Position numbers and translations under genes: made by a program. From Roseivirga seohaensis (GTDB lineage Bacteria > Bacteroidota > Bacteroidia > Cytophagales > Cyclobacteriaceae): 64,000 nt of DNA. Positions 51,830 to 62,448 of this stretch are shown piece by piece. Below the pieces are notes generated by a model. That model did not search any database, had not been told where the DNA came from, and was given only the letters and a program-made list of their open reading frames with translations. The stretch lies in assembly GCF_001592945.1 (NCBI RefSeq), contig NZ_LRPB01000034.1, positions 309,926-373,925 of the forward strand, in the 5' to 3' direction. The first letter of the stretch is position 1. Each line of letters begins with the position of its first letter.

Positions 51830-53656
51830 TTAATTATTTGATTTTTTTACTTTCGAATCGACCATTCTTAAGATCGGTGTATACCTATTGTCGTTTGAGA
51901 GCTGATAGCTAAATCTTTCGGTTAATTCACCTGGTACCGTTTCTACAGTTTTTAAGCCCAACTGAAAGTACTTTCCATACTGATTTAGCAACCTACCATA
52001 AGTAACCATAATGTCGTAACCGATGTAGGCATCACCTAGCCTATCTTCTTTTCTAGGTACAGCAGAGAACTTATTTAAATAGCGTTCTCTAAATTCCGAT
52101 ACGCTAGCTTTATCATAATCAATCCAGTTAGAGCCTGTGAATACAGCTTCTACCCTTTCTAATTGCTGAAATGAAATGGACTGTTCTGAACTTAACCAGC
52201 GAGATGAGCCTACATAATAGATGGTGTCTTCTCGGGCATCGATACCACTAATAACACTTGCAGAGAGCGAAGGGATATCGGAAGCGATAAAGATATGACC
52301 AATACTATCGGGCATTATGCCCAACTTTTCTTCTAGAAAATCATCTCCCGAGTACTTCTCCCATTTCTTTACGCCAGCGTTTAATAGTGAGTCCATTTCA
52401 GCGATCATTCTAGCACGCCTAGCAGAATCTTTATCAACTTTGATTTTTTCTACCAGCATTTGCTGAATTTTAGCTGATTCATTTGGCCTTACCATTTGCT
52501 CAATTACCACATTGAATGTATCCTTTTCTATCAGCTTTCTATAAAGCTGAGCCCTAGGCTTATCTGCTTCGCTAGCATAGAATATCGCTACATTCTTGTT
52601 CTTTGTCAGGTATTTTCGAGCATATTCTGCTGCACTTATGGCCAAAGACTCATTGCTTGGGTAATACAGAAAAGCAAATGGGTTATCGATCAAGATTTCA
52701 CCATTTGAAGATAACGGGTTAATAAAATTGATCTTATTCTCTTTGGAAAACCTAACTACTTCGCCAATTGGGCCTGGGTAAGCAGGGCCAACTATTAAGT
52801 CGAGCTCTTTAAGCTTCGGATCAGCCAAAATAGCACGGGTTGCTGTTGCGCTCGTTTTGGTATCGAAGGTCATCAAATTGATATTGATGTTTTCTTCCGC
52901 CAACTTCTCTAAACCTAATTTCATTCCTTGTAGGAAACGAACAGGCCAATCATTCATCATTCGGACTAGACTGATTGAGTCTGACCCGTATTGAAATGGA
53001 AAAAACAAACCGATGTTATAGACTTCCTTTTTAGGAGAAAAATCTACTCCGTCAATATTTGCTTCGGGATTAATTTTGAAGGTATTAATAAGGCTATCAA
53101 TCAAAACAAAGTTTCGATCCATCACATTATCTGAAAGTAACGAAGTCAATAAGTTAGAAGCAATAATTGGATCTGCATGTTCTTTAAGCAAAGACTTTAA
53201 CTGATCTCTGTCATTTACCTTAGCTATGTGTTCAATTTTAAGGGCCTCAATTTCTTCCTTGAAATTATTATCATTTATCGATGCTAAATGGCTTAATCCA
53301 GCTTCGAGTTCACCACTTTCTAAAGCAATTTTCGCCTGCCAAAAATTAATCTCATTGGCCGACTCTAACCAATTTGGATACTTCTCTTCCAACTGTGTGA
53401 ATAGCTGTTGTGCCATTGCTGCATCACCTGAATGATAAGCGGAAATGGCTTCGTAAAAACCAGCATACCTCACTAAATCATTATCCTGATCGAGAGCAGT
53501 GATTTGCTTAAACCTTCCCATTGCCAAAGCATATTGATCGCGGTCCAACAAAGCCTTTGCTTCGTCAAACATAGATTTAATATCTTGAGCGAAGGCTGAA
53601 GAACCAACAAACAATAAGAAGGTCAATACTATAAAACAGCGGGTCTTAATTATCAT
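51830..53656 (-). CDS. Periplasmic TPR plus type-1 periplasmic-binding-domain protein (LpoA-like layout)
   Basis: 608 residues from the ATG at 53656, with a signal peptide ending SAFAQ (about 24) and no lipobox. Residues 28-165 are TPR-like helices (ALLDRDQYALAMGRFKQI); from about 210 a Peripla_BP_6-type domain follows (VYNIGLFFPFQ, DLIVGPAYPGPIGEVVRF). The order TPR then binding domain is the same as in LpoA, the activator of penicillin-binding protein 1A, though direct similarity is not evident. It may bind a peptidoglycan-related or other ligand. The gene follows guaA by only 2 bases. Confidence 0.75.
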   Translation of the reverse strand: MIIKTRCFIVLTFLLFVGSSAFAQDIKSMFDEAKALLDRDQYALAMGRFKQITALDQDNDLVRYAGFYEAISAYHSGDAAMAQQLFTQLEEKYPNWLESANEINFWQAKIALESGELEAGLSHLASINDNNFKEEIEALKIEHIAKVNDRDQLKSLLKEHADPIIASNLLTSLLSDNVMDRNFVLIDSLINTFKINPEANIDGVDFSPKKEVYNIGLFFPFQYGSDSISLVRMMNDWPVRFLQGMKLGLEKLAEENININLMTFDTKTSATATRAILADPKLKELDLIVGPAYPGPIGEVVRFSKENKINFINPLSSNGEILIDNPFAFLYYPSNESLAISAAEYARKYLTKNKNVAIFYASEADKPRAQLYRKLIEKDTFNVVIEQMVRPNESAKIQQMLVEKIKVDKDSARRARMIAEMDSLLNAGVKKWEKYSGDDFLEEKLGIMPDSIGHIFIASDIPSLSASVISGIDAREDTIYYVGSSRWLSSEQSISFQQLERVEAVFTGSNWIDYDKASVSEFRERYLNKFSAVPRKEDRLGDAYIGYDIMVTYGRLLNQYGKYFQLGLKTVETVPGELTERFSYQLSNDNRYTPILRMVDSKVKKSNN

Positions 53657-53658
53657 GT

Positions 53659-55188
53659 TTATTCCCATTCTATCGTAGCCGGTGGTTTAGAACTGATATC
53701 ATACACCACTCTGTTTACTCCTTTTACTTGATTGATAATTTTATTCGAAATATCCTGCAAAAACTCATACGGCAAATTACACCAATCGGCTGTCATGCCG
53801 TCTACACTGCTTACCGCCCTTAGTGCTACCACTTTTTCATAAGTACGTTCATCGCCCATTACTCCAACCGACTGAACTGGGAGTAGCATTGCACCTGCCT
53901 GCCACACATCATCATATAAACCAGCTTCTTTCAAACCATTGATAAAAATGTAGTCCACTTCTTGAAGAATAGCCACTTTTTCAGCGGTAATATCTCCCAA
54001 AATACGAATTCCTAAACCTGGCCCTGGAAAAGGGTGTCTGCCTAGAATATTTGGATCGATCTCTAAAGTTTTTCCTACAAGTCTTACACCGTCTTTGAAA
54101 AGCGTATTCAACGGCTCAACTACCTTCAAGTTCATTTTATCGGGTAAACCTCCAACGTTGTGATGCGACTTTATTGTTGCCGATGGGCCGTTAACCGAAA
54201 CAGACTCAATAATATCTGGGTAGATAGTGCCTTGCCCCAACCATTTTACGCCTTGAATTTTCTGTGCTTCTTGATCAAAAACTTCAATAAACACTCTACC
54301 GATGGCTTTACGTTTTCCTTCAGGATCAGAAATTCCTTCAAGTGCTTTGTAGAACTGATCTTTGGCATTAACGCCTTTTACGTTTAAGCCCATTCCTTTG
54401 TACGACTCTAAAACGCTTTCAAATTCGTTCTTTCTTAAAAGTCCGTTATCTACAAAAATACAATGTAGATTTTCGCCAATAGCTTTATGAATAAGTACAG
54501 CAGCTACCGAAGAATCGACTCCTCCTGAAAGACCAAGCACTACTTTATCATTTCCTAGTTTTTCCTTAAGCTCGGCTACAGTAGATTCTACAAATACATC
54601 TGGGGTCCAATCTTGACTACAATTTGCGATATGCACCACGAAATTTCTTAGCAACTCTTTCCCTTCAGTGGAATGGGTTACCTCTGGGTGAAACTGAATT
54701 CCGTAGGTTTCTTCATTACGAATTTTATACGCAGCTACCTTAACGCTTGGTGTGCTGGCAATTATATCGAAGTCTGCTGGCAGGTCGGAAATGGTATCTC
54801 CATGCGACATCCACACTTGCGAACCCAAATTGATTTCTTTCATCAAATCGGAATGCATATCTACATGATTCAACTTAGCACGACCATATTCTCTGATTTC
54901 GGAAGGCAACACATTGCCTCCAAATTTCTGAGCCATAAGTTGAGCACCATAGCAAACACCTAATAAAGGCAATTTACCTCTGAACTGACTAAGGTCTAAA
55001 TCAGGGGAACCTGTATCTCTTACAGAGCAAGGACTTCCTGAAAGAATGACTCCTTTAATGTCGTCTGTAATGGGTGGAATATTGTTAAAAGGGTGGATTT
55101 CGCAATAGACATTGAGTTCTCTTACTCTACGGGCAATTAGTTGAGTGTATTGAGAACCGAAATCCAGAATAAGTATCTGTTCAGCCAT
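53659..55188 (-). CDS. guaA: GMP synthase (glutamine-hydrolysing)
   Basis: 509 residues from the ATG at 55188 (a TTG two codons earlier is less likely). Class I amidotransferase with [17 protein letters not shown] (catalytic Cys about 81) and [13 protein letters not shown]-pyrophosphatase P-loop [14 protein letters not shown] (about 222-235) and the C-terminal dimer domain ending KPPATIEWE. Converts XMP to GMP. Complete. Confidence 0.98.
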   Translation of the reverse strand: MAEQILILDFGSQYTQLIARRVRELNVYCEIHPFNNIPPITDDIKGVILSGSPCSVRDTGSPDLDLSQFRGKLPLLGVCYGAQLMAQKFGGNVLPSEIREYGRAKLNHVDMHSDLMKEINLGSQVWMSHGDTISDLPADFDIIASTPSVKVAAYKIRNEETYGIQFHPEVTHSTEGKELLRNFVVHIANCSQDWTPDVFVESTVAELKEKLGNDKVVLGLSGGVDSSVAAVLIHKAIGENLHCIFVDNGLLRKNEFESVLESYKGMGLNVKGVNAKDQFYKALEGISDPEGKRKAIGRVFIEVFDQEAQKIQGVKWLGQGTIYPDIIESVSVNGPSATIKSHHNVGGLPDKMNLKVVEPLNTLFKDGVRLVGKTLEIDPNILGRHPFPGPGLGIRILGDITAEKVAILQEVDYIFINGLKEAGLYDDVWQAGAMLLPVQSVGVMGDERTYEKVVALRAVSSVDGMTADWCNLPYEFLQDISNKIINQVKGVNRVVYDISSKPPATIEWE

Positions 55189-55352
55189 GCGCAAAAATAA
55201 TACTCAAGTCGACTAATCACTAATAAATGACAAGTAATTGTATCGCTTCTTTTAAGTAGAAAAGATAAACCGTCCGTATTGCCAATTGGAAACAACTTCC
55301 ATAACTTGAAACTGATGACACCACATTAAATTATATTCAACACTAGAAAATA

Positions 55353-55763
55353 ATGAGCGGATATTCTGGCACCCCATTGGCTAAAAAATTAGGAATTAAG
55401 GAAGACTTCAAAGTCATGCTCATAAATCCACCTGACTATTACAACGGTCTATTTGAAAGCCTACCTGCTAACATTGAGTTTATTGAGGATCAAAGTGAAG
55501 TTCAGGTCGATTTTATTCATTTTTTCACCAAGTCTGAAGAAGAACTTTCAAACAGAATCTTAGCCCTAAAATTAAGACTTAAACCGAGTGGAATGTTATG
55601 GATTTCTTGGCCAAAAAAAGCCTCAAAGGTTTTCACCGATATTAACGATAGTGTAGTCAGAAGAATTGGTTTAGAAAGCGGTTTGGTTGATGTAAAGGTT
55701 TGTGCCGTTGATGAAATTTGGTCGGGGTTAAAGTTTGTTTTTCGTTTAAAAGACCGAGACTAA
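55353..55763 (+). CDS. DUF3052 family protein
   Basis: 136 residues. The opening SGYSGTPLAKKLGIKEDFKV and the strand GMLWISWPKKASK match DUF3052, a small cytosolic family with no known activity; the fold recalls a Rossmann-like half. ATG start, single-gene unit. Confidence 0.8.
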   Translation: MSGYSGTPLAKKLGIKEDFKVMLINPPDYYNGLFESLPANIEFIEDQSEVQVDFIHFFTKSEEELSNRILALKLRLKPSGMLWISWPKKASKVFTDINDSVVRRIGLESGLVDVKVCAVDEIWSGLKFVFRLKDRD

Positions 55764-55931
55764 TTTGAATTTTTAATTTGGCCAAACAGCTAATTTACCA
55801 AATGATAATCAACCAGTTCAATTCATACATTAATGAATCCTATCACAATCAAACCATTCATGTAATCTTTGCACCCGTTTTTTGCCCACGGTCTAAATTG
55901 AAGTAATTTAACACGATTCAAATCAATAACT

Positions 55932-58658
55932 ATGAAATTTAGATTTACAAAAAACATTAAGATCGCTAGCTTTTTGCTTGTCTTATTGTGCTTTGCAGCT
56001 CCGTTTGCCCAAGCGCAAAAGATTCCGGCCAATGTAGCCGACAAAATTCATTTTAGAGACATTGGCCCAACCCGACAAGGTGGACGTTATGTGGATTTTG
56101 CAGTAGTAGACAAATCAACCAAAATCATCTATGCTGCAACGGCATCGGGTGGTGTATGGAAAACTGTGAATAACGGAATTTCATGGGAGCCAATTTTCGA
56201 CAATGAGAATATTATTTCTGTAGGCGCCATTGCCGTAGACCAAAAAAACAATGATGTAGTTTGGGTAGGTACAGGTGAAGCCAACAACTCTAGAAGCTCT
56301 TACTGGGGAAATGGTATCTATAAATCTACTGATGCAGGAAAAACTTGGACCAACATGGGGCTTCCTGAATCACATCACATCGGTAGAATACTTATTGACC
56401 CTAAAAACTCAGACATAGTATACGTAGCAGCTTTAGGTAAACTTTATTCAGATAACCCAGAAAGAGGCTTGTACAAAACTACCAACGGTGGTAAAACTTG
56501 GACCAAAGTTCTTGAGGTTAAAAAAGAGGATGGAAAATTCATTGGCGTAGTAGATGTGGCCATGAGTCCGAAAGACCCGAACACACTAATTGCAGCAGCT
56601 TACGATAAAATCAGAACGCCTTGGACTTTCAATGAAGGTGGAGAGGGCAGTGGAATTTATAAATCAACCAATGGTGGTAAAACTTGGAAAAAATTAACCA
56701 AAGGCCTTCCAGGTGGCTTCTTAGGTAGAATTGGTGTGGCCTATGCTCCAAGCAACTCTAAAGTGGTTTATGCGAACGTTGAAAACGTAAACGTTAAGGG
56801 CATTTCTACAGAAGAGAGAAGAAAAATGTTAGAGATTGGTATTCCTTTAGAAAGAGGTCAATCTGTAGACGGAACAGAAATGTATCGTTCTGACGATGGT
56901 GGAGAGTCTTGGAAGAAAATCAGCCCTGATGGAGTCGACATCGGAGGAGCCCCTTCTTACTACTACCAACAGGTAAGAGTTAATCCTAAAGATCCTGACC
57001 ATGTATATGTAATTGGTATTGGCATGTGGGAATCTAGAAATGGCGGAGAAACTTGGGAAACTCCTTTTAGATTTGGCGGAGACAACCACGCGATGTGGAT
57101 TGACCCTGCAGACCCTGAGCACATGCTATTAGGCTACGACCACGGAATGGGAATTACTTATGATGGTGGTAAAACTTGGTATCACCCTGATGAAATTCCA
57201 TTGGCGCAGTTCTATGCTGTTGATGTAGATATGGCTTATCCTTACAATGTATATGGTGGTTTACAAGATAACGGTTCGGTAAGAGGCCCAAGTTCTAAAA
57301 GAGGTGGAGCTTCTATTGGACTGGAAGACTGGAACCGTACAGGTGGCGGAGATGGCATGTACAATGTTGTAGACAGAACAAACAACCGTTACTTATACAA
57401 TGAGTCTCAATTTGGTCCGCTTTCAAGACTAGACATGGAAACTGGCGAAAGCAAAAGCATTCGTTATACTGGCGATCGTAATATGCGTTGGAACTGGAAC
57501 GCTCCAATTATAGTATCACAACACAATAGCGATGTGATTTATCATGCCGGAAACAAAGTGGTTAAGTCGAACTTCAGAGGTGAAAGCTGGACAGAAATCA
57601 GTGGTGATTTATCTAAAAATGACGCTGTTAAAGCCAATGGTACAGGTAATATTCAATACGGAACCATTACTACTTTAGAAGAATCTCCAATTAACGCTAA
57701 TGAGCTTTGGGCAGGAACAGACGATGGTAATGTGCATATTACACGTGACGGAGGCAAAACATGGACAAATCTAAACGCTAACATTCCTAACAACCCTGAA
57801 TATTGGGTGAGCAGAATTGAAGCTTCTGCACACGTTCCTGGTACTGCTTACCTATCATACAACGGAATGCGTAGAGATGTTTTCACCCCATACCTTTACA
57901 AAACAACAGACTATGGAAAAACATGGACTTCAATTGCTGCTGGTCTTCCAACTGAACCGGTAAACGTAATTCGCGAAGACCACAAAAATCCTAATTTGCT
58001 ATTTGTAGGTACAGAACTTTCTGTATACGCAAGTATTGATGGTGGTAAAAACTGGACAAAGCTTAGCAATAATTACCCTACTAACCCAGCCTACGACATG
58101 GTGATTCACCCAAGAGAAAATGAGCTTGTTGTGGCTACACATGGTAGAGGTATTTTTATTGCAGATATTAGCCCACTTCAAGGCTTAACTGCCGAAGCAA
58201 TGAATTCAGATGTTACATTATTTGATGTACAGCCTGCGGTTCAGTGGGTACGCGGTTTAAGTAATACTTCTGCTTACACTAACTTTGACGGAGAAAGCCG
58301 TGCAGATGGTGTTCATATCAATTTCCACGCAAAGAACGCTGGCAAAGCAACCATCAAAATCCTTAAAGGTACAAGAGAGATTTACAAAACTGAGGTAAAC
58401 GCCAAAGCTGGGTTAAATCAAATGATTTGGGGAATGGACGAAATTGTTAGCGAAAGATCTGCTGCTCAACTACAACAAATGAGAGAGCGTTTCGAGCGTT
58501 TTGGAATGAGTGGTGAAGATTTGGAAGAAAGAATCGCTCAATCGAGATACATCACTAAATCAACCCAACCAGGCGAGTTTACTGTTGTTCTTGAAATGAA
58601 CGGCAAGAAACAAAGTAAAGAAACCAGAGTACTTCAAGACATCTGGTATAAAAAGTAA
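55932..58658 (+). CDS. Secreted Asp-box (BNR/sortilin-like) beta-propeller protein
   Basis: 908 residues with a signal peptide ending FAQAQ (about 29). At least nine Asp-box or related repeats are readable (YKSTDAGKTW, YKTTNGGKTW, YKSTNGGKTW, YRSDDGGESW, WESRNGGETW, TYDGGKTW, TRDGGKTW, KTTDYGKTW, ASIDGGKNW), the pattern of ten-bladed propellers of the VPS10/sortilin and BNR families. A C-terminal beta region (from about 745) follows. No catalytic sialidase residues could be confirmed. Probably an exported binding protein. A strong terminator follows. Confidence 0.88.
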   Translation: MKFRFTKNIKIASFLLVLLCFAAPFAQAQKIPANVADKIHFRDIGPTRQGGRYVDFAVVDKSTKIIYAATASGGVWKTVNNGISWEPIFDNENIISVGAIAVDQKNNDVVWVGTGEANNSRSSYWGNGIYKSTDAGKTWTNMGLPESHHIGRILIDPKNSDIVYVAALGKLYSDNPERGLYKTTNGGKTWTKVLEVKKEDGKFIGVVDVAMSPKDPNTLIAAAYDKIRTPWTFNEGGEGSGIYKSTNGGKTWKKLTKGLPGGFLGRIGVAYAPSNSKVVYANVENVNVKGISTEERRKMLEIGIPLERGQSVDGTEMYRSDDGGESWKKISPDGVDIGGAPSYYYQQVRVNPKDPDHVYVIGIGMWESRNGGETWETPFRFGGDNHAMWIDPADPEHMLLGYDHGMGITYDGGKTWYHPDEIPLAQFYAVDVDMAYPYNVYGGLQDNGSVRGPSSKRGGASIGLEDWNRTGGGDGMYNVVDRTNNRYLYNESQFGPLSRLDMETGESKSIRYTGDRNMRWNWNAPIIVSQHNSDVIYHAGNKVVKSNFRGESWTEISGDLSKNDAVKANGTGNIQYGTITTLEESPINANELWAGTDDGNVHITRDGGKTWTNLNANIPNNPEYWVSRIEASAHVPGTAYLSYNGMRRDVFTPYLYKTTDYGKTWTSIAAGLPTEPVNVIREDHKNPNLLFVGTELSVYASIDGGKNWTKLSNNYPTNPAYDMVIHPRENELVVATHGRGIFIADISPLQGLTAEAMNSDVTLFDVQPAVQWVRGLSNTSAYTNFDGESRADGVHINFHAKNAGKATIKILKGTREIYKTEVNAKAGLNQMIWGMDEIVSERSAAQLQQMRERFERFGMSGEDLEERIAQSRYITKSTQPGEFTVVLEMNGKKQSKETRVLQDIWYKK

Positions 58659-58682
58659 TCGTTTTAAATTTTGATTGTATAT

Positions 58683-58715
58683 AAAGAGGTTGATCGTTAA
58701 TGATCAACCTCTTTT
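58683..58715 (+). terminator. Intrinsic terminator of the Asp-box gene
   Basis: Perfect 13-bp stem AAAGAGGTTGATC / GATCAACCTCTTT with a 6-base loop and T-rich tail. Confidence 0.92.
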
Positions 58716-58822
58716 GTTTTTAACTCCAATCAAGCACTTAAAGATTTAACAAGTCTTAAAACAAAGAAAACGGATTGCTCAAATAATTTTGTTTACTTCG
58801 TGATCTCAAAAATTAGTATTCA

Positions 58823-59329
58823 ATGCGTATTAAGATTACCCTTTCAGCTCTTTTATTTTTTGCAATAGCAGTAAGCTGTAAAAAAGAAAGTGTTCCCCAA
58901 AAACCAACAGACTTCAATTTTAAGGTTAAAATGTCTGACAAAATTAATGACGCTACTATTATAAGTGGTCTTTATGGCCATTTGAAAAAATTTGAAGGTT
59001 TAGACAGCGTAGGAGTACCTGTGCAGAATAGCATTCTTCTGTATGACATTGAACATAAAGAAGCCATAGAGGGCGTAGCCTACCAAAGTGAAGGAACTAC
59101 TTTTTACGATCTCAAAAATCTGAAGAAAAAGGATATTGAACCAAAGTTTACTGTGATTCCAAATAAAAACGGCTTTTACCAATTTGATTTAGGAGACCTT
59201 GAGTATTGCGTACTTATAGAGGTTAAGAAAAACACAGGATACTACAGAGGCGGAATGCAAGTAATTAAGGGAGCCTCTGATCAATTGAACGACAGAGAAC
59301 TTCGTATTGACTATAAATCTACAAGATGA
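58823..59329 (+). CDS. Lipoprotein of unknown function
   Basis: 168 residues. Lipobox IAVSC (Cys about 19) followed by a Lys/Glu-rich linker and a beta-rich domain (NGFYQFDLGDLEYCVLIEV). No family recognised. Single-gene unit with its own strong terminator. Confidence 0.65.
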   Translation: MRIKITLSALLFFAIAVSCKKESVPQKPTDFNFKVKMSDKINDATIISGLYGHLKKFEGLDSVGVPVQNSILLYDIEHKEAIEGVAYQSEGTTFYDLKNLKKKDIEPKFTVIPNKNGFYQFDLGDLEYCVLIEVKKNTGYYRGGMQVIKGASDQLNDRELRIDYKSTR

Positions 59330-59351
59330 TTATTTAACCAAGATACATTTA

Positions 59352-59392
59352 AAAACAAAGGCCAAATGATTAACTCATTTGGCCTTTGTTTT
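59352..59392. terminator. Strong bidirectional terminator
   Basis: Perfect 18-bp stem (59352-59369 with 59375-59392, loop TTAAC) rich in A on one side and T on the other, between the lipoprotein gene and the convergent gene at 59413. Confidence 0.92.
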
Positions 59393-59412
59393 ATCTGCAA
59401 TTGGTGCCTCAG

Positions 59413-59778
59413 TTATTGCTTAATCCATTCCAAGGCAACTTCTTCGTTTGAAAATAAGCGGATATCTTTAAAGCCATGATGGAAATTAAAATTCTCCCAA
59501 ACTTTATAATCTTTTATATTCTCTGAAATCAAAAGTGCTCTTTTAAAGTTAGAATCTAAGCCTACCCCTTTCAATTCTTTGGCCATAATTTCGAGCTCCC
59601 TTCTGGTAGCAATGAGTTGGGCATCTCTAAGATCGGTAATTACTTTATAGCAGTTATATTCCTCAGCCACCTTCGCTACTTTAGAAAAATAACTACTGGC
59701 TACATCCTTAGTTAATTCACCTTCTATTTTTCCAAACACATAATCCATCTCATCTTCGTACCCCACAATCAACAACAT
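59413..59778 (-). CDS. STAS/SpoIIAA-like small protein
   Basis: 121 residues, cytosolic. The pattern FGKIEGELTKDVASSYFSKVAKVAEEY then KVITDLRDAQLIATRRELEIMAKEL fits the SpoIIAA-like (STAS-related) fold in size and layout, without a clear phosphorylatable Ser motif. Function unknown; the 233 bases upstream hold no other feature. Confidence 0.6.
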   Translation of the reverse strand: MLLIVGYEDEMDYVFGKIEGELTKDVASSYFSKVAKVAEEYNCYKVITDLRDAQLIATRRELEIMAKELKGVGLDSNFKRALLISENIKDYKVWENFNFHHGFKDIRLFSNEEVALEWIKQ

Positions 59779-60011
59779 AGCGACCCCTTTTTGAAATTAA
59801 GGGTGCAAATATACAGCATATACGTCATAAACCAATCATTAATTACTCACTATCAGATAGTTACAAATAATTCTAATGATCAGAATAAACACAAAACTAT
59901 ACTTAGGTAATCCGCAGTTTCACCAAATATACAATCGGAAAACTACCACTCAAATCAAATAATCAACCGTTTAAATAAACAGAAAAGTAACTGGTTTCAT
60001 ATAAAAATTTC

Positions 60012-60926
60012 TTATACAACCTTACACATCATACAGCGAATGCTACCTCCTCCATATTTCTCAATTGTTGGAATATGCGCCCATAATAGCTTAGAATACT
60101 TCTCAATCCTTGATTTTTGGTTTTCTGATAAAGAATTATAGGCAGTTTTTGACATAACCAACACCGACTCACCTTCATTATTGATTACCTCCAACATATT
60201 ACCCGCAAAAGCATACATTTGATCCATTGTAATCTCTATCACTTCATGATTGGTGCGTTCCAAAGCACTAATAACATCTTCGCGCTGAATGAGAGGAATC
60301 GCATCTAGGCAAATGACCGCATACTTCGCAGCTAAGCACATCAACACATTAGTATGGTAGATGGCCTCATCTGTTTTATTAAAAGCTTCAAAAACAACAG
60401 GTTCGAAGTCCATTAATTCGCAAAACTTGTCTAATACTGCGGGATGTGTACGTGTAGAAACACAGGCGTAAGCAAGTTTATAATCGTAATCGAGAATTAC
60501 GCTGCCAGTACTTTCAAGAAACTTATTCTCCTTTTCAAATACCGATAAATCAACCACTTCTTTTATATTAATTCCTTCATCAGAAAGCTGTGTCAACACT
60601 TCGTCTCTTCTTTCCGATCGTCTGCTTTCGGTCATCATTGGGTAGAGCAACACTCTGCCATCCTCATGAAAAGACACCCAATTATTCGGAAAAACGGCAT
60701 TAGGCTTAACCGGATGATCGGTATCATTTAAAGCAATCACATCAATCCCTTCTGAGCGAAGCTTAATCACGGCCTGTTCAAACTCCTGTTTAGCCAGACT
60801 TTCAATAGAGCTAATATCTTCCGCTCCTTCTTGGTTTTGGAAAGAGTTTGAACGGGCAGTAGAAGGATCGAAGCCGAAATGTTTCGGCCTCATCATCATA
60901 ATTCGTTTGGCAGCTTGTTTTGACAT
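60012..60926 (-). CDS. ctlX: Citrulline hydrolase-like amidinotransferase-fold enzyme (CtlX type)
   Basis: 304 residues from the ATG at 60926 (an ATG at 60941 overlaps the preceding stop). The opening MMMRPKHFGFDPSTARSNSFQ matches the CtlX branch of the guanidine-modifying superfamily; the fixed residues are in PNAVFPNNWVSF, IYHTNVLMCLA (His) and the C-terminal GGGSIRCMMCKV (Cys). It probably hydrolyses citrulline or a related ureido compound. It follows an outer-membrane protein gene on the same strand. Confidence 0.85.
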   Translation of the reverse strand: MSKQAAKRIMMMRPKHFGFDPSTARSNSFQNQEGAEDISSIESLAKQEFEQAVIKLRSEGIDVIALNDTDHPVKPNAVFPNNWVSFHEDGRVLLYPMMTESRRSERRDEVLTQLSDEGINIKEVVDLSVFEKENKFLESTGSVILDYDYKLAYACVSTRTHPAVLDKFCELMDFEPVVFEAFNKTDEAIYHTNVLMCLAAKYAVICLDAIPLIQREDVISALERTNHEVIEITMDQMYAFAGNMLEVINNEGESVLVMSKTAYNSLSENQKSRIEKYSKLLWAHIPTIEKYGGGSIRCMMCKVV

Positions 60927-60940
60927 GCCGCAAAGAAACA

Positions 60941-61786
60941 TTATTTCTTGAGAATCCGAGTAGAAAATCCTAATCCAAAAATAAAATCTGTCTCCCCAAG
61001 ATTATTCGTCAAATCAAATCCAGTGTACGCATCCAATTGAAGATTATTGTTCACCAAATAAGTTATGCCCATGTCTACATTATGTGTATTTACCCAGTCA
61101 TTTCTTAGGGTACCAAACAACTCAAGAAAGGCTCCCCAATTGGGTTGAAAAGCATATGAACCCACCACTGAATACTCTAAATAAAAAGGACCATTTTTGG
61201 TAGGAACAAAGCCCCCAAGACCGTAGCCCAAAGTCAACTTCTCGCTCAAAGTACTGGAAAAATTGAGTCGAAGATTTAACAAATCCTGCCCCATATCCTC
61301 ATCAAAAACATCGGTAACATACTCTGCTAAAAACGAGGTTTGGGGAACAAATCCATCCTCGTTCAAAATATTAAATTTTGCACCTATCCAAGTTGAAGCA
61401 AATTGAACATCGCTTCTATTAATAACATCTCCGTCAAACTTTATTCGATTGAAGTAAACGTTTTGAGCCAGCCTTAACTCTACATTATCACTAAGTCCAT
61501 ACCTCAACTGAAGGAAATTTAAAGTGAAGTTTTCAGAAGCATAATCCTCAGGGAGGTTTACAACATTTGCAATAGAATTTGAGAAAGCAGCCCTTGAGTA
61601 CCCGATCCCTGACTCAATTTGAAAAGCACCTTTTGGCACTACAAACGAAGAGTAAGTCTGTGTAGGACGATCAGTAATTATCGAACCCACTGTTCCTTCA
61701 TTCGCCTCTTGTGCAAAAACTCCAGTGGCCATCAAGCAGAAAGCCAACATGGTAAAAATTACGCTCTTTTTCACTTTTCGACTCAT
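60941..61786 (-). CDS. Outer-membrane transporter-like protein (phenol-degradation meta-pathway type)
   Basis: 281 residues, signal peptide ending VFAQE (about 25). The mature region opens ITDRPTQTYSSFVVPKGAFQIESG, the signature of the 'meta-pathway of phenol degradation' outer-membrane family, and shows alternating barrel strands to a terminal FSTRILKK. The name reflects the founding member and does not imply phenol use. The stop overlaps the upstream end of the next gene by one base. Confidence 0.8.
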   Translation of the reverse strand: MSRKVKKSVIFTMLAFCLMATGVFAQEANEGTVGSIITDRPTQTYSSFVVPKGAFQIESGIGYSRAAFSNSIANVVNLPEDYASENFTLNFLQLRYGLSDNVELRLAQNVYFNRIKFDGDVINRSDVQFASTWIGAKFNILNEDGFVPQTSFLAEYVTDVFDEDMGQDLLNLRLNFSSTLSEKLTLGYGLGGFVPTKNGPFYLEYSVVGSYAFQPNWGAFLELFGTLRNDWVNTHNVDMGITYLVNNNLQLDAYTGFDLTNNLGETDFIFGLGFSTRILKK

Positions 61787-61833
61787 CTAAAAATTTCACA
61801 TTAAAAATTAAAAATCAGATATTTAAGAACTGA

Positions 61834-62448
61834 CTACTTATGTCTTTCTTTAAGAATTGAGATTACATCTTTTAAAGAGTAGCCTTTGGCTTCTAACAAC
61901 ACCATATAGTGAAACAACAAGTCAGCGCCTTCATTTAAAAACAGTGATTCATCGTTGTCTTTTGCTTCAATCACCAACTCAACGGCTTCCTCTCCTACCT
62001 TTTGCGCAATCTTATTCATGCCCTTCGAAAACAGATGAGACACATACGATTCTTCTGGAGATTTTGTTCTTCGCTCTTTAATTACTTGGGTTAACTGATC
62101 TAAGAACTCAACCCCAATTTCATTACTTTCTTGGAAACATGTATCATCCCCTGTATGGCAAGTTGAGCCTTCTGGCTTTGCCTTTATCAACAAAGTATCG
62201 CTATCACAATCAATCAATATCTCTTTGGTGTAAATATAATTATTTGAAGTCTCTCCTTTTGTCCACAATCTGTTTTTAGAACGACTAAAGAAAGTCACTT
62301 TGCCTTCTGATAGGGTTTTCTCCAAGGCTTCAGCATTCATATAACCAAGCATCAAAACCTTGTTCGAAACTTGGTCTTGAATGATGACAGGAACCAGTCC
62401 ATCCCCTTTTGAAAAGTCTACTTCGTTTGTGTTTTTTAGTACTCTCAT
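61834..62448 (-). CDS. hisIE: Bifunctional phosphoribosyl-AMP cyclohydrolase / phosphoribosyl-ATP pyrophosphatase
   Basis: 204 residues. HisI part (about 1-110) with [19 protein letters not shown] and the metal site CDSDTLL plus CHTGDDTC; HisE part (about 115-204) with [14 protein letters not shown] and [15 protein letters not shown]. Catalyses steps two and three of histidine synthesis. Its start overlaps hisF by four bases (ATGA). Confidence 0.97.
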   Translation of the reverse strand: MRVLKNTNEVDFSKGDGLVPVIIQDQVSNKVLMLGYMNAEALEKTLSEGKVTFFSRSKNRLWTKGETSNNYIYTKEILIDCDSDTLLIKAKPEGSTCHTGDDTCFQESNEIGVEFLDQLTQVIKERRTKSPEESYVSHLFSKGMNKIAQKVGEEAVELVIEAKDNDESLFLNEGADLLFHYMVLLEAKGYSLKDVISILKERHK

